A stretch of 64,000 bases of DNA from Haloarcula pelagica (lineage in GTDB: Archaea; Halobacteriota; Halobacteria; Halobacteriales; Haloarculaceae): contig NZ_CP126161.1 of assembly GCF_030127105.1 (NCBI RefSeq), positions 806,001-870,000 on the forward strand. Direction: 5' to 3'. Below, in pieces: positions 8,202 to 16,286 of this stretch. The stretch's first letter is position 1. Each line of letters starts with the position of its first letter. The notes beneath the pieces were generated by a model, which was given only the letters and a program-made list of their open reading frames with translations, was not told the origin of the DNA and made no database searches. The translations under genes were made by a program, and so were the position numbers.

Positions 8202-8237
8202 GTTATCGGATAACTAGTTAGTAAGTAACTAACTAGT
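8202..8237 (+). promoter_or_regulatory. Double palindromic operator/promoter of the PadR gene
   Basis: Two abutting palindromes: 8202-8214 (GTTATC, one base, GATAAC) and 8213-8237 (10-bp arms ACTAGTTAGT/ACTAACTAGT around 5 bases), very AT-rich within a GC-rich genome. The second covers the position where TATA/BRE should lie for leaderless initiation at 8243, so binding of a dimeric repressor there would block the promoter. PadR proteins bind such dyads and often self-regulate; I infer autoregulation. Confidence 0.65.
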
Positions 8238-8242
8238 ATACC

Positions 8243-8560
8243 ATGAATATTGATGTGTACGGAGCGAAAACTGTCCGGCGGAGAATGTACGATCTGACCG
8301 GATTCCAACGAGATCTGCTGTACGTAATCGCGGGTCTCGACGAACCACACGGATTGGCGATCAAAGAGGAGCTAGAGACGTACTACGAGGGCGAGGTCAA
8401 CCACGGTCGACTCTACCCCAATCTCGACACGCTCGTCGAGAAGGGACTCATCGAGAAAGGGGAACTCGACCGTCGGACGAACTTCTATACGCTGACAAAG
8501 CGTGGTCGGCGTGAACTGGACGCACGCAACGACTGGGAAGCGCAGTACGTCTCGGCGTAG
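8243..8560 (+). CDS. PadR family transcriptional regulator
   Basis: A 105-residue winged-helix regulator: LTGFQRDLLYVIAGLDEPHG, then EVNHGRLYPNLDTLVEKGLI (the recognition helix region) and FYTLTKRGRRELDAR for the wing. The short form lacks the long C-terminal dimerisation helix of classical PadR. The ATG at 8243 is 5 bp from a strong palindrome and at the right distance from an AT-rich element. An internal ATG at 8285 matches the usual N-terminus of this family, so the first 14 residues may be untranslated. Targets other than its own promoter are unknown. Confidence 0.85.
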   Translation: MNIDVYGAKTVRRRMYDLTGFQRDLLYVIAGLDEPHGLAIKEELETYYEGEVNHGRLYPNLDTLVEKGLIEKGELDRRTNFYTLTKRGRRELDARNDWEAQYVSA

Positions 8561-8636
8561 CGGACGGGACACGACTGCTGACTGTTCTGCCGACAGCGAG
8601 TGTGCCTGACCGTCGGGAACCGGCAGCGACGGCAAG

Positions 8637-8643
8637 GTTATAT
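8637..8643 (+). promoter_or_regulatory. TATA box upstream of the KaiC-like gene
   Basis: GTTATAT is centred about 27 nt before an ATG at 8668, not before the KaiC-like ATG at 8700. Transcription therefore probably starts at the short upstream reading frame. Confidence 0.5.
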
Positions 8644-8667
8644 CAGGCTGCACGAAAACCCTGAATC

Positions 8668-8703
8668 ATGGTGCGTCTTCGCGGTCGGTGGTCGGACGCA
8701 TGA
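8668..8703 (+). CDS. Candidate 11-codon leaderless mini-ORF before the KaiC-like gene
   Basis: An ATG placed exactly where transcription should start encodes MVRLRGRWSDA and stops in a TGA that overlaps the ATG of the next gene (ATGA). The peptide is basic, unlike real haloarchaeal proteins, so it may matter for ribosome delivery rather than as a product. Two similar arrangements occur at 13377 and 19268. No expression evidence is available. Confidence 0.3.
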   Translation: MVRLRGRWSDA

Positions 8704-9851
8704 GCGACGACGACTCGACAGATCAGGACGACGACTGGTTCGAGGAAGCCATCGAGGGAGCGGACGACGAGGGCGGCGAGTCGACCGACCAGGTTGCCAC
8801 CGGTGAGGCGCCCGGCCCGTCCGACGGGGTGAAGGACGATCCCGAGGATACGCGCGACGAGACAGCCGACACCGGTGGCAGTGACAGCCCCTTCGGCGAT
8901 AGCGACGGTGGAGACAGTCCGTTTACCGACAGCGGCGGCGGGAGCCCGTTCGACGACAGCGGGGAGGAGAGTCCGTTCGACGACGATAGCGGTGGGAGCC
9001 CGTTCGACGACGACAGCGGACGAGAGAGCCCCTTCGACGACGATAGCGGGGACGACGAGGGCGGCCTGTTCGACGACGATTTCGCCTCGGCGTTCGATTC
9101 GGCCGGCGGCGACGGGGACGGGAGCGGGGAGTTCGAGAACGAGGACTTCGACTCGGAGATCCCGCGAATCGACATCGGGATCGAGGGGCTCGACCGGATG
9201 ATCCAGGGCGGAATCCCGGAACGGCATCTCGTCGTCACGATCGGATCGGCCGGGACCGGGAAGACAACGTTCGGCCTCCAGTTCCTGCATCACGGCCTGG
9301 AGATCGGCGAGAACTGCATCTACATCACGCTCGAACAGTCCTACGAGTCGATCATGGACACGGCCAGCGACCGCGACTGGGAGTTCGAGCGGTACGAGGA
9401 GGACGGCCAACTGGCCGTCGTCGACTTGGACCCCGTGGAGATGGCGAACAGCCTCGACAACATCCGGGGGGAGTTGCCGACGCTCATCGAGGACTTCGAC
9501 GCCGACCGACTCGTCCTCGACTCGGTGTCGCTGCTGGAGATGATGTACGACGACCAGGCCAAGCGTCGCACAGAGGTGTTCGACTTCACGCGGGCACTGA
9601 AAAACGCCGGCGTCACGACGATGCTGACCTCCGAGGCCAGCGAGGACAACCCCTACGCCTCCCGCCACGGGATCATCGAGTACCTGACCGACGCCGTGTT
9701 CATCCTCCAGTACGTCCGGTCGGAGACCAGAGAGACGCGGCTGGCCGTCGAGATCCAGAAGATCAGGAACGCCAACCACTCACGGGAGACCAAACCCTAC
9801 GAGATCACGATGGACGGCATCAGCGTCTACCAGCAGGCGAACATCTTCTGA
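8700..9851 (+). CDS. KaiC/RAD55-family RecA-like ATPase with acidic repeat N-terminus
   Basis: A 383-residue protein. Residues 1-150 are a disordered acidic arm with repeated SPFDDDSG-type units (about 61-117), followed by a single KaiC-like RecA domain with Walker A GSAGTGKTT (182-190) and Walker B DRLVLDS. Archaeal KaiC-like ATPases are often signalling modules. The repeat units begin with Ser-Pro-Phe and could be a binding or phosphorylation platform, which is inference. The ATG at 8700 is chosen over the GTG at 8688 because it overlaps the preceding mini-ORF stop. The gene is not beside archaellum genes, so ArlH is unlikely. Confidence 0.85.
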   Translation: MSDDDSTDQDDDWFEEAIEGADDEGGESTDQVATGEAPGPSDGVKDDPEDTRDETADTGGSDSPFGDSDGGDSPFTDSGGGSPFDDSGEESPFDDDSGGSPFDDDSGRESPFDDDSGDDEGGLFDDDFASAFDSAGGDGDGSGEFENEDFDSEIPRIDIGIEGLDRMIQGGIPERHLVVTIGSAGTGKTTFGLQFLHHGLEIGENCIYITLEQSYESIMDTASDRDWEFERYEEDGQLAVVDLDPVEMANSLDNIRGELPTLIEDFDADRLVLDSVSLLEMMYDDQAKRRTEVFDFTRALKNAGVTTMLTSEASEDNPYASRHGIIEYLTDAVFILQYVRSETRETRLAVEIQKIRNANHSRETKPYEITMDGISVYQQANIF

Positions 9852-9858
9852 GCGGCGG

Positions 9859-10560
9859 TCAGACTGCGGCCGCCGCGGACGGTTCGGTCTCGTCGGCTCG
9901 CTTCATCACGTCGTTGTACCCGCCGGCCCACAGCTCTGCGGCGACGATGTAGGCGTAAAACGAGAAGAACGGCCCGATGATCGCGCCGAGGCCGGGCACG
10001 ACGTTGAGGACGCTGACGGCGATGCCGGCCGCGAAGAAGATCCCGACCGAGATGAGCCACGGGACGGCGTAGTCCGTCGACAGTGCCAGTTTCCGGAGCG
10101 CGCCGATGTCGAAGGCGGCGCCGAGGCTGTCCTCACACGCGAAGTTGACGACCGCCGCGACGGCGAAGTAGCCGAAGATCAGCGAGAGGATCCCGGAGAC
10201 AACGAACCCACCCAGGAGACTCGCGAGACCGAGCCCTGCGCCGGCGTCGGTCCCCGTCAGAAAGCCCACGATCGCCGTGCCGACGGTGAACGCGAACACT
10301 GCCAGCGGAATGAGCATGTACACGAACCCGATCACCGTCGCCTTCAGGCCGTCTACCAGCAGCTCACCCCACTCGTCGAACACCGGTGGTTCGGTCGCGC
10401 CTGCCGCCCGTTCACGGACCGCCCGGACGACGTAGCCGCTGACCAGGATCCCCGGAACGATCAGGAAGCTGAACAGCCCGAGCAGGCCGCCGATGATGAT
10501 CGTCTTTATCCAGTCGTCACTCTCCATCGGGTACGTAAGTGAGTCTTCACTGAAACTCAT
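9859..10560 (-). CDS. DUF4013 membrane protein
   Basis: A 233-residue polytopic membrane protein with about five to six spans. The amphipathic loop PPVFDEWGELLVDGLKATVIG and the repeated small-residue helices fit DUF4013, a family common in haloarchaea and without known function. It converges with the KaiC-like gene, 7 bp apart. The ATG at 10560 (MSFSEDSLTYP) is preferred to an upstream TTG or GTG frame extension rich in basic residues. A TATA-like TTATGTG lies about 24-30 nt upstream. Confidence 0.8.
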   Translation of the reverse strand: MSFSEDSLTYPMESDDWIKTIIIGGLLGLFSFLIVPGILVSGYVVRAVRERAAGATEPPVFDEWGELLVDGLKATVIGFVYMLIPLAVFAFTVGTAIVGFLTGTDAGAGLGLASLLGGFVVSGILSLIFGYFAVAAVVNFACEDSLGAAFDIGALRKLALSTDYAVPWLISVGIFFAAGIAVSVLNVVPGLGAIIGPFFSFYAYIVAAELWAGGYNDVMKRADETEPSAAAAV

Positions 10561-10634
10561 GTTACGAATGACTACTGTACACGCACATAACCTTTTGTGT
10601 CGTGTCAACGAGACACATCGGCACGACCGACAAC

Positions 10635-10641
10635 AGTTAAC
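10635..10641 (+). promoter_or_regulatory. TATA-like element of the first uspA-like gene
   Basis: AGTTAAC lies 25-31 nt upstream of the ATG at 10666, in the intergenic region shared with the divergent DUF4013 gene. Confidence 0.45.
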
Positions 10642-10665
10642 TCACGCCCGTTCGAGTCGGCCGGT

Positions 10666-11109
10666 ATGGTTCTGCTAGTCCCTTTCGACGGGTCGGATCT
10701 GTCGGAGTCAGCCCTCGAACGAGCGACCGAATTCGCCGCCTACCGGGACGAGGAGGTGCTCGTGTTGAGCGTGGTCCCCGAGGCCCCCGAGTTCGCGCTG
10801 GAGCGGGGCTGGCTCAACGCCGACGAGACGTTCAGCACCGAGTTGATCGCCGACAAACTCGAAACACAGGCCCGCGAGATCGCCCCCGACGCTCGCTTCC
10901 GCTGTGAGGTCCCCGAGGACGTGAGTTCGATGGCGTCGCTGACGACAGACGTGGTCCGGACGATCCGCGCCGTCGCCAACGAGGTGAACGCCTCGATCAT
11001 CTTCATCGGGAGCGAGAACGCCGGCCGGGTATCTACCCCGGTCACGAGTGTCGGCGCGCCGGTCTCTGAGGACCCCCAGTACGACGTGCACATCGTCCGG
11101 CACGCCTGA
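10666..11109 (+). CDS. Universal stress protein (UspA) family protein
   Basis: A 147-residue single UspA domain beginning MVLLVPFDGSDLSESALERA, with the conserved Asp of the nucleotide pocket. The usual ATP motif G-x2-G-x9-G-S/T is not intact: the C-terminal region reads IGSENAGRVSTPVTS. It may therefore be a non-ATP-binding member. It faces a second uspA-like gene on the opposite strand, 36 bp away (convergent). Exact role unknown. Confidence 0.82.
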   Translation: MVLLVPFDGSDLSESALERATEFAAYRDEEVLVLSVVPEAPEFALERGWLNADETFSTELIADKLETQAREIAPDARFRCEVPEDVSSMASLTTDVVRTIRAVANEVNASIIFIGSENAGRVSTPVTSVGAPVSEDPQYDVHIVRHA

Positions 11110-11145
11110 ATCGGGACGGCCGACTGTCGTCGGACGACAGCCGGC

Positions 11146-11577
11146 TCAGCGAACGACCGTCACCGGGACCGTCGCCCGTCGGACGACGATCTCCGCGACG
11201 CTGCCCAGGAGGATCCGCGAGACGCCCGATCGGCCGTGACTCCCCATCACGATGTGGTCGATGTCGTGGTCGTCGGCGTAGTCGACGATGGTCTTCGTCG
11301 GCCGACCGACCTCCAGAGCGTGCTCGGTGTCGCCGCCGCCGGCGGTCCGGATCGTCTCGTCGAGTCGGTCGAACAGCTCCTCGGCGCTGCTCTCCTGTTG
11401 CTCGTACCACTGCTCGGAGAAGGAGGGGACCGACGCCTGTGCGCTGTAGCCCGCCTCAGCGGGGTTGATGACGTGTAACAACACCAGCGTCGCATCGGGG
11501 AACTCCTCGGCGGCGAACTCACAGGCGTGTGCCGCGCCGTCGGAGCCGTCGACAGGAACGAGGATGCGCTTTCCCAT
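11146..11577 (-). CDS. Universal stress protein (UspA) family protein, ATP-binding type
   Basis: A 143-residue UspA domain with an ILVPVDGSDGA start and a complete ATP-binding motif: GSHGRSGVSRILLGS near residues 110-125 fits G-x2-G-x9-G-S. Such proteins bind ATP and act as soluble dimers in stress responses. I use the ATG at 11577 (MGKRILVP). It lies 43 bp downstream of the BI-1-like gene, and this UspA gene and the membrane protein may be one transcription unit. Confidence 0.9.
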   Translation of the reverse strand: MGKRILVPVDGSDGAAHACEFAAEEFPDATLVLLHVINPAEAGYSAQASVPSFSEQWYEQQESSAEELFDRLDETIRTAGGGDTEHALEVGRPTKTIVDYADDHDIDHIVMGSHGRSGVSRILLGSVAEIVVRRATVPVTVVR

Positions 11578-11620
11578 ACAGTACGTGGTCACGCCGTCGG
11601 GCTTGAATCTTCGGCTCGAC

Positions 11621-12319
11621 TCACTCCAGTTCCCCGAGGACCCGCAGGACGAGCTGGAGGATGTGGATGAACACACCCATCACGGCGACGTAGATGCCCA
11701 CGGCGTTGAGCAGGTCGCTGGCGTACTGGTCGGTCTTGACCGCCCAGATCTCGTAGACCAGGTCGGCGAGAAAGCCCAGGAAGAAGCACACGCCGGCCAC
11801 GACGACGAACGCCGGCGCGACGAAGTACGCGACCGCACCGATGACGAACCCGCCGCCGAAGCAGACGTACGAGTACATCCGCCAGCGCGAGAAGTCGTGG
11901 TCCGTTTTGAACACGACGACCGCGGCGGCGGCGGTGATGAGCCCCGTGATGACCGCCGTGATTCCCAGGGCCGGCGCCCGGAGGGCGGACGGCGCGAACA
12001 GCAGCAGCGCCGCCCCGAAGAGGCCGTACCCGGTCTGGATCAGCGCCACGCCGGCGCCCGCCAGGGGTAGACTCCCGCTCCCGGTTCCTTTCCCCGCCAG
12101 CCAGTAGCCGCCCCCGACAGTCACGAGGAAGACGGCGATACCGACGAAGAAGTTCGAGAACAGCGCCGCCCCCAGTTCCGCGACGGGCGTGTACGAGAGC
12201 GCGAGCATCAACAGGACGTTGACGACGACGAGCGCGGACGCGATACCCACGACCTTGTTGACGTTCGTCGTCGCTGTCGGCTGTGCACTGATCGATCCGT
12301 AACCGCCGGACTCCGCCAT
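11621..12319 (-). CDS. Bax inhibitor-1-like (YccA/TMBIM family) membrane protein
   Basis: A 232-residue protein with about seven membrane spans and a short hydrophilic N-terminus. The C-terminal segment (IWAVKTDQYASDLLNAVGIYVAVMGV then a leucine-rich helix and LRVLGELE) has the order of the BI-1 family C-terminus, whose acidic residues gate Ca2+ leak in bacterial YetJ. Similarity is moderate, so I call it BI-1-like. The ATG at 12319 gives MAESGGYG; an in-frame upstream start would overlap the palindromic promoter. Confidence 0.7.
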   Translation of the reverse strand: MAESGGYGSISAQPTATTNVNKVVGIASALVVVNVLLMLALSYTPVAELGAALFSNFFVGIAVFLVTVGGGYWLAGKGTGSGSLPLAGAGVALIQTGYGLFGAALLLFAPSALRAPALGITAVITGLITAAAAVVVFKTDHDFSRWRMYSYVCFGGGFVIGAVAYFVAPAFVVVAGVCFFLGFLADLVYEIWAVKTDQYASDLLNAVGIYVAVMGVFIHILQLVLRVLGELE

Positions 12320-12347
12320 AGTCGGTTCGCTCACTCCCACCGCACTT

Positions 12348-12360
12348 GTAACTTAGTTAC
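12348..12360 (-). promoter_or_regulatory. Palindrome at the promoter of the BI-1-like gene
   Basis: GTAAC-TTA-GTTAC is a 13-nt dyad located 29-41 nt upstream of the ATG at 12319 and overlaps the AT-rich TATA position. It could be simply the TATA element or an operator. The rest of 12320-12536 is GC-rich with nothing else recognisable. Confidence 0.35.
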
Positions 12361-12536
12361 TCGTGGGCGACTCACTCCTCGTCGCCGAGCAGTCGAGTAG
12401 CGAGTCGGACGCCGTCACGCCCGGACTTCCCGCCGTAATCGCTCTCGTATCTTCGTGCAGGGCTCGGGGGCACGGAGCGCTCGGGTGTCGGCCGAACCGG
12501 CACAGCGGCTATGTCGGCCGCGCCGAAACGGGTCCC

Positions 12537-13316
12537 ATGGCACTCTCGCTGGCGCCGGGACTGGTGGTCGGCGTGGCCCTCGTCGTGCTAGTCGCCGGGG
12601 CAGTCAACGGCGTCGCGGGCTTTGGCTTCGCCGTGGTCGGCACGATGGCGCTGGCGACGGTACTGGACCCCACCGTCGCGGTCGTGTTCATGATCGTCCC
12701 CATCCTCGTCGTGAACGTCTCGCTGGTCCGTGAGCTCTCGCCGACGGAGTTGCGGACGTGTAGCCGTCGGTTCGGCCCGCTCCTCGCCGCGGCCCTGCTC
12801 GGGACCGTACTGGGGATGGTCGTCCTCGATCGGCTTCCCGAGGCACCGCTTCGGGTCGGGCTCGGACTCGTCGCGCTGGCGTTCGTCCTCAGCGTTCACC
12901 GCCGGGTCCCGACCCTCTCGGCCCTGCTCGGTCGGGCGACGATGGAACGGCCGGGCGCGATGGTGCTGATCGGCGGACTCTCGGGGGTGCTCTTCGGCGG
13001 GACCAACGTCGGCGTCCAGTTGGTCGCCTACATCCGGAGTTTCGACCTCACACACGGGCTGTTCGTCGGCGTGGTCGCGCTGGTGTTCCTGGGCCTCAGC
13101 GCGATCAGGGTCGCTGCAGCCGGGGCGCTTGGCCTCTATCCGGACGCGACCGTCGCGCTCGCGTCGCTGGCTGCTGGTGTGCCGGCCGCGGCGGGCGTCG
13201 CCGTCGGACGCCGCCTTCGGAGCCGTATCGGCGACCGACTCCGACAGACGGTCGTCCTCGGCCTCCTGACCGTGATCGGCGTCCGCCTCGTCGCGAGCGG
13301 CCTGGGTGTCCTGTGA
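12537..13316 (+). CDS. TauE/SafE family sulfite/anion exporter
   Basis: A 259-residue membrane protein with about eight spans in two repeated halves. GAVNGVAGFGFAVVG near the N-terminus and GGLSGVLFGGTNVGVQ in the second half are the paired signature loops of TauE/SafE (DUF81) transporters, which export sulfite, sulfoacetate or related anions. The substrate is not predictable here. The ATG at 12537 is used; upstream in-frame extension encodes Arg/Cys-rich residues and is probably not translated. Confidence 0.85.
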   Translation: MALSLAPGLVVGVALVVLVAGAVNGVAGFGFAVVGTMALATVLDPTVAVVFMIVPILVVNVSLVRELSPTELRTCSRRFGPLLAAALLGTVLGMVVLDRLPEAPLRVGLGLVALAFVLSVHRRVPTLSALLGRATMERPGAMVLIGGLSGVLFGGTNVGVQLVAYIRSFDLTHGLFVGVVALVFLGLSAIRVAAAGALGLYPDATVALASLAAGVPAAAGVAVGRRLRSRIGDRLRQTVVLGLLTVIGVRLVASGLGVL

Positions 13317-13344
13317 GCGTCGCCGAGACCCGGACAGCCGGGAG

Positions 13345-13353
13345 AGTTACGTA
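13345..13353 (+). promoter_or_regulatory. TATA-like element upstream of fbp
   Basis: AGTTACGTA lies about 24-32 nt before an ATG at 13377, which opens a short frame that ends in the fbp start codon. Confidence 0.35.
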
Positions 13354-13376
13354 GCTGTCACGTCTACGAGGAGACG

Positions 13377-13457
13377 ATGCACCACTGCACCGCGACAGTC
13401 GACGGCTGGGCCGACGGGGCGACCGACAGCAACCCGTCACCGGAGGGGCGTCGATGA
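13377..13457 (+). CDS. Candidate 26-codon mini-ORF coupled to fbp
   Basis: A short frame from the ATG at 13377, placed at the expected transcription start, encodes MHHCTATVDG and a further 16 residues. Its TGA overlaps the fbp ATG (ATGA). The Shine-Dalgarno GGAGGG of fbp lies inside it. It could be a leader peptide, a micro-protein or a chance frame; no homologue is known to me. Confidence 0.3.
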   Translation: MHHCTATVDGWADGATDSNPSPEGRR

Positions 13458-14317
13458 CGGCCTACGAACCCGGCGGGGACGCCGTCGACCGGATCGTCGA
13501 CAGCATCGCCGAGACGGCGACGGAAGTCCGCGAGGGGCTCGCCAGTGACCGGACGGCGAAGGTCGGGACCAACCCCAGCGGCGAGCGCCAGGAGGCCGCC
13601 GATGTCCGCGCCGACGAACTGTTCGAGGACGCACTGCTTGCCCACGACGAACTCGGGACCTACGCCAGCGAGGAGCGCGAGGATCTCGTCGACGGCGGCG
13701 ACGGCCCCTATCACGTCGCGCTGGACCCGCTCGACGGCTCCTCGAACCTCCGGTCGAACAACGCCATGGGGACCGTCTTCGGGATCTACGACGCACCGCT
13801 CCCCGCGAAGGGCCGCGACCTAGTCGCGGGCGGGTTCGTCCTCTACGGCCCGATCACGACGATGGTCGTCGCCCGCGACGATGTCGTCACCGACTACCTC
13901 ATCGAGGGCGAGACGCCCCAGGTCCTCAGTGACGACATTACGCTCCCCGACGACCCCGACATCTACGGCTTTGGCGGGTTCGTCCCCGACTGGCCCGAGG
14001 ACTTCACCGCGTTCGCCCGGGAGATCGAACAGGAGCTAAAACTCCGCTACGGCGGCGCGATGATCGCCGACATCAACCAGTTGCTCACCTACGGCGGTAT
14101 CTTCGCGTACCCCGGGCTCAAGAGCAACCCCGACGGGAAACTGCGCCTCCAGTTCGAGGGCAATCCCATCGCGTTCGTCTTCGAGGCCGCCGGGGGGGCG
14201 TCTTCGGACGGCACACAGTCGATGCTCGACGTGGAACCGGACGGCTTCCACCAGCGGTGTCCGCTCCACGTCGGCAACACGGAGCTGATCGAGCGGCTCG
14301 AAGCGAGTCTCGACTGA
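13454..14317 (+). CDS. fbp: Fructose-1,6-bisphosphatase, class I type
   Basis: Hydrolyses fructose 1,6-bisphosphate to fructose 6-phosphate in gluconeogenesis. At 287 residues it is somewhat shorter than typical class I enzymes. The metal and phosphate loop DPLDGSSN (91-98) is intact, as are GTVFGIY and KLRLQFEGNPIAFVFEAAGG near the C-terminus. A GGAGGG ribosome site lies about 8 nt upstream of the ATG. With gpmI and ppsA it supplies further gluconeogenic steps encoded in this window. An inositol monophosphatase-like relative is excluded by the DPLDGSSN context. Confidence 0.92.
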   Translation: MTAYEPGGDAVDRIVDSIAETATEVREGLASDRTAKVGTNPSGERQEAADVRADELFEDALLAHDELGTYASEEREDLVDGGDGPYHVALDPLDGSSNLRSNNAMGTVFGIYDAPLPAKGRDLVAGGFVLYGPITTMVVARDDVVTDYLIEGETPQVLSDDITLPDDPDIYGFGGFVPDWPEDFTAFAREIEQELKLRYGGAMIADINQLLTYGGIFAYPGLKSNPDGKLRLQFEGNPIAFVFEAAGGASSDGTQSMLDVEPDGFHQRCPLHVGNTELIERLEASLD

Positions 14318-14328
14318 GCAGTCCCGCC

Positions 14329-16161
14329 TCACTCCCGGCCGTGACGGGTCACACACGTCGAGAGGCCGATCAGCTCGACGGGTTCGGAGTTGTCCGGCGA
14401 GTACACCACCCGCTGGCCTTTCTCCATGTAGGGCACCTTCGATTCGAGGTTCGACGGGATGTTCACCGCGGAGATGGCGTCGTCGTCGCCCAGGTTCAAC
14501 ACCATGGTCGTGTTGATCTGTTTGAACACCGAGTCGGCGATGTCCTGGGGGTCCTGGGTGATGAGATACAGGCCCAGTCGCTCCTTGCGGCCCTGCTTTG
14601 CGGCCTCGGTGAACTTCCCGATGACCTTCCGTGCCTGGACGCTGTCGGCGTCGGTCAGGAAGTTGTGGGCCTCGTCCATCCCCAGGACGAGCGGTGTCTC
14701 CTTGATTCGGTCGTAGGTCGGGTCGTTCGAGAGCTTCTGGTCGATGAGCAGGCTCGACACCGCGAGCACCACCGTCGAGGCCGTCCGGGAGTCCGAAAGG
14801 TGATACGTCGGGATGACCGTCAGTCCGCCGGCCCGGACGAACTGCGAGATCTGGTCGGTGATCGGGCGGGCGTCCTGGTCGAAGACGGCCCCGAACCCGC
14901 GCACACGACGCTTGACCGCGTCGAAGGTGGCCTCGTGTACGTCGCCGGCCTCGTGGAGTTCCTCCTTGAGCGCCGGGTCGTCCAGGAAGCTCAGGAACTC
15001 GCTGTAGGTGCCACTCGACCCGTACTGGCGCTGGAATCGCGGGAGAAAGGTGTTGACCAGGGCGCCGTACTGGTTGTCGTTCAGGCTCGACCCGGCGATG
15101 AGCCAGGGGTTGTCGTACACGAGCGAGAACGGGACGGTGAACTCGACCTGCTCGGCGCGGTGGTGGCTGGCGCTGTAGTCGGCGCCGGCGACCTTCGGGA
15201 CGAACGCGATGGTGTCGTCGTAGCCGCCCGTCGCGACCCCCTCGCGTTCGCAGCGGCGGGCGAACTCGTCGGTCATCGCGGGGTTGTCGTCGTGCATCTG
15301 GGCGTACTCGTCCTGGGGGTCGAACTGGACGACAGCCAGTTCCGGCGAGCGCCCGTCGCCCATCTCGTAGGTCCGCCCGAGGTACTGCCGGAGGACGTTC
15401 TTCGAGGCGTGGGTCTTCCCCGACCCGGTGCCGCCGGCCACGAGCGAGTGCCGGAACACGAGCGGGTCGCCGTCGTCGTAGCTGTCTTTCAGCCGGTAGT
15501 CGATGGTCGGCGGCTCCGCGGCGGTACGGACCTTCTCGCCGCCGACGGAGAGGTGGCCCAGGAAGACGCCGTCCTCGGGGATCTTGAGTCCGGTCTTGAT
15601 CTCGGTCTTGTCGGTGGCCTCGCGGACGACCGTCTCCGGTTTCGGGACGCGGTCGGTCATCCGGCGTTTGAGTTCGCCACCGTCCGAATAGAGTACAGCA
15701 ACGGGCTCCAGTTCGGCGATGAACTTGAAGTCCTGTTCGTCGATGCCCTGCTCGCGCATCGCCCGCCGGGCGTGGATCTCTGTGGCGTCGTCGGCCCGGA
15801 ACTCCTGGGCGTACTCCAGGGCGGTGATCCGGCAAAACAGCCGCTCGCCGTCCGGATAGGGCACGAGGAGGTACTTTCCGAGCCGGACCGCAGAGCGGTT
15901 CGCGGCGGTGACGTAGGCGAGCAAGAGTGACTCGTCGTCCTCCTCGCTGATGCGCAGCCCGTTGGCGGCCGAGAGCACGCCCAGCCCGCTGTCGGGGTCG
16001 GCCGGCGAGACGTTCATCGACTCGAAGTCGGCGTCGGCCCCGTCGTCGGGTTCGGCGCTGTCGGCTGCGGTGTCGAAGGAATCGGCCGCGTCGTCGTCGG
16101 CCGCCTCGGACGGCCCGTCGTCGTCGGCGTCGAAGTCCGTGAAGTCCCCGAGATCTGACAT
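14329..16161 (-). CDS. herA: HerA-type DNA helicase/translocase ATPase
   Basis: A 610-residue FtsK/HerA superfamily ATPase. An acidic disordered N-terminus (1-60) and a HAS-barrel-like domain precede the motor, which has Walker A GGTGSGKT (243-250) and Walker B with DEAH (496-499), then a conserved C-terminal LITQDP segment. HerA works with the nuclease NurA, resecting double-strand breaks with Mre11-Rad50. NurA is encoded 1.8 kb away on the same strand, separated by three plus-strand genes. It converges with fbp, 11 bp apart. Confidence 0.9.
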   Translation of the reverse strand: MSDLGDFTDFDADDDGPSEAADDDAADSFDTAADSAEPDDGADADFESMNVSPADPDSGLGVLSAANGLRISEEDDESLLLAYVTAANRSAVRLGKYLLVPYPDGERLFCRITALEYAQEFRADDATEIHARRAMREQGIDEQDFKFIAELEPVAVLYSDGGELKRRMTDRVPKPETVVREATDKTEIKTGLKIPEDGVFLGHLSVGGEKVRTAAEPPTIDYRLKDSYDDGDPLVFRHSLVAGGTGSGKTHASKNVLRQYLGRTYEMGDGRSPELAVVQFDPQDEYAQMHDDNPAMTDEFARRCEREGVATGGYDDTIAFVPKVAGADYSASHHRAEQVEFTVPFSLVYDNPWLIAGSSLNDNQYGALVNTFLPRFQRQYGSSGTYSEFLSFLDDPALKEELHEAGDVHEATFDAVKRRVRGFGAVFDQDARPITDQISQFVRAGGLTVIPTYHLSDSRTASTVVLAVSSLLIDQKLSNDPTYDRIKETPLVLGMDEAHNFLTDADSVQARKVIGKFTEAAKQGRKERLGLYLITQDPQDIADSVFKQINTTMVLNLGDDDAISAVNIPSNLESKVPYMEKGQRVVYSPDNSEPVELIGLSTCVTRHGRE

Positions 16162-16286
16162 AGCTCCATCGACGGCGGCGGGGGACTAACGCCTTTCCCT
16201 GGCGAGGGAGCGGCGGACCTGTCCACCCAGCGGCTCGTCCGGGCCGGAACTGGAAGCCTTACCACGGAGGACGCCGGAGCACGGGT

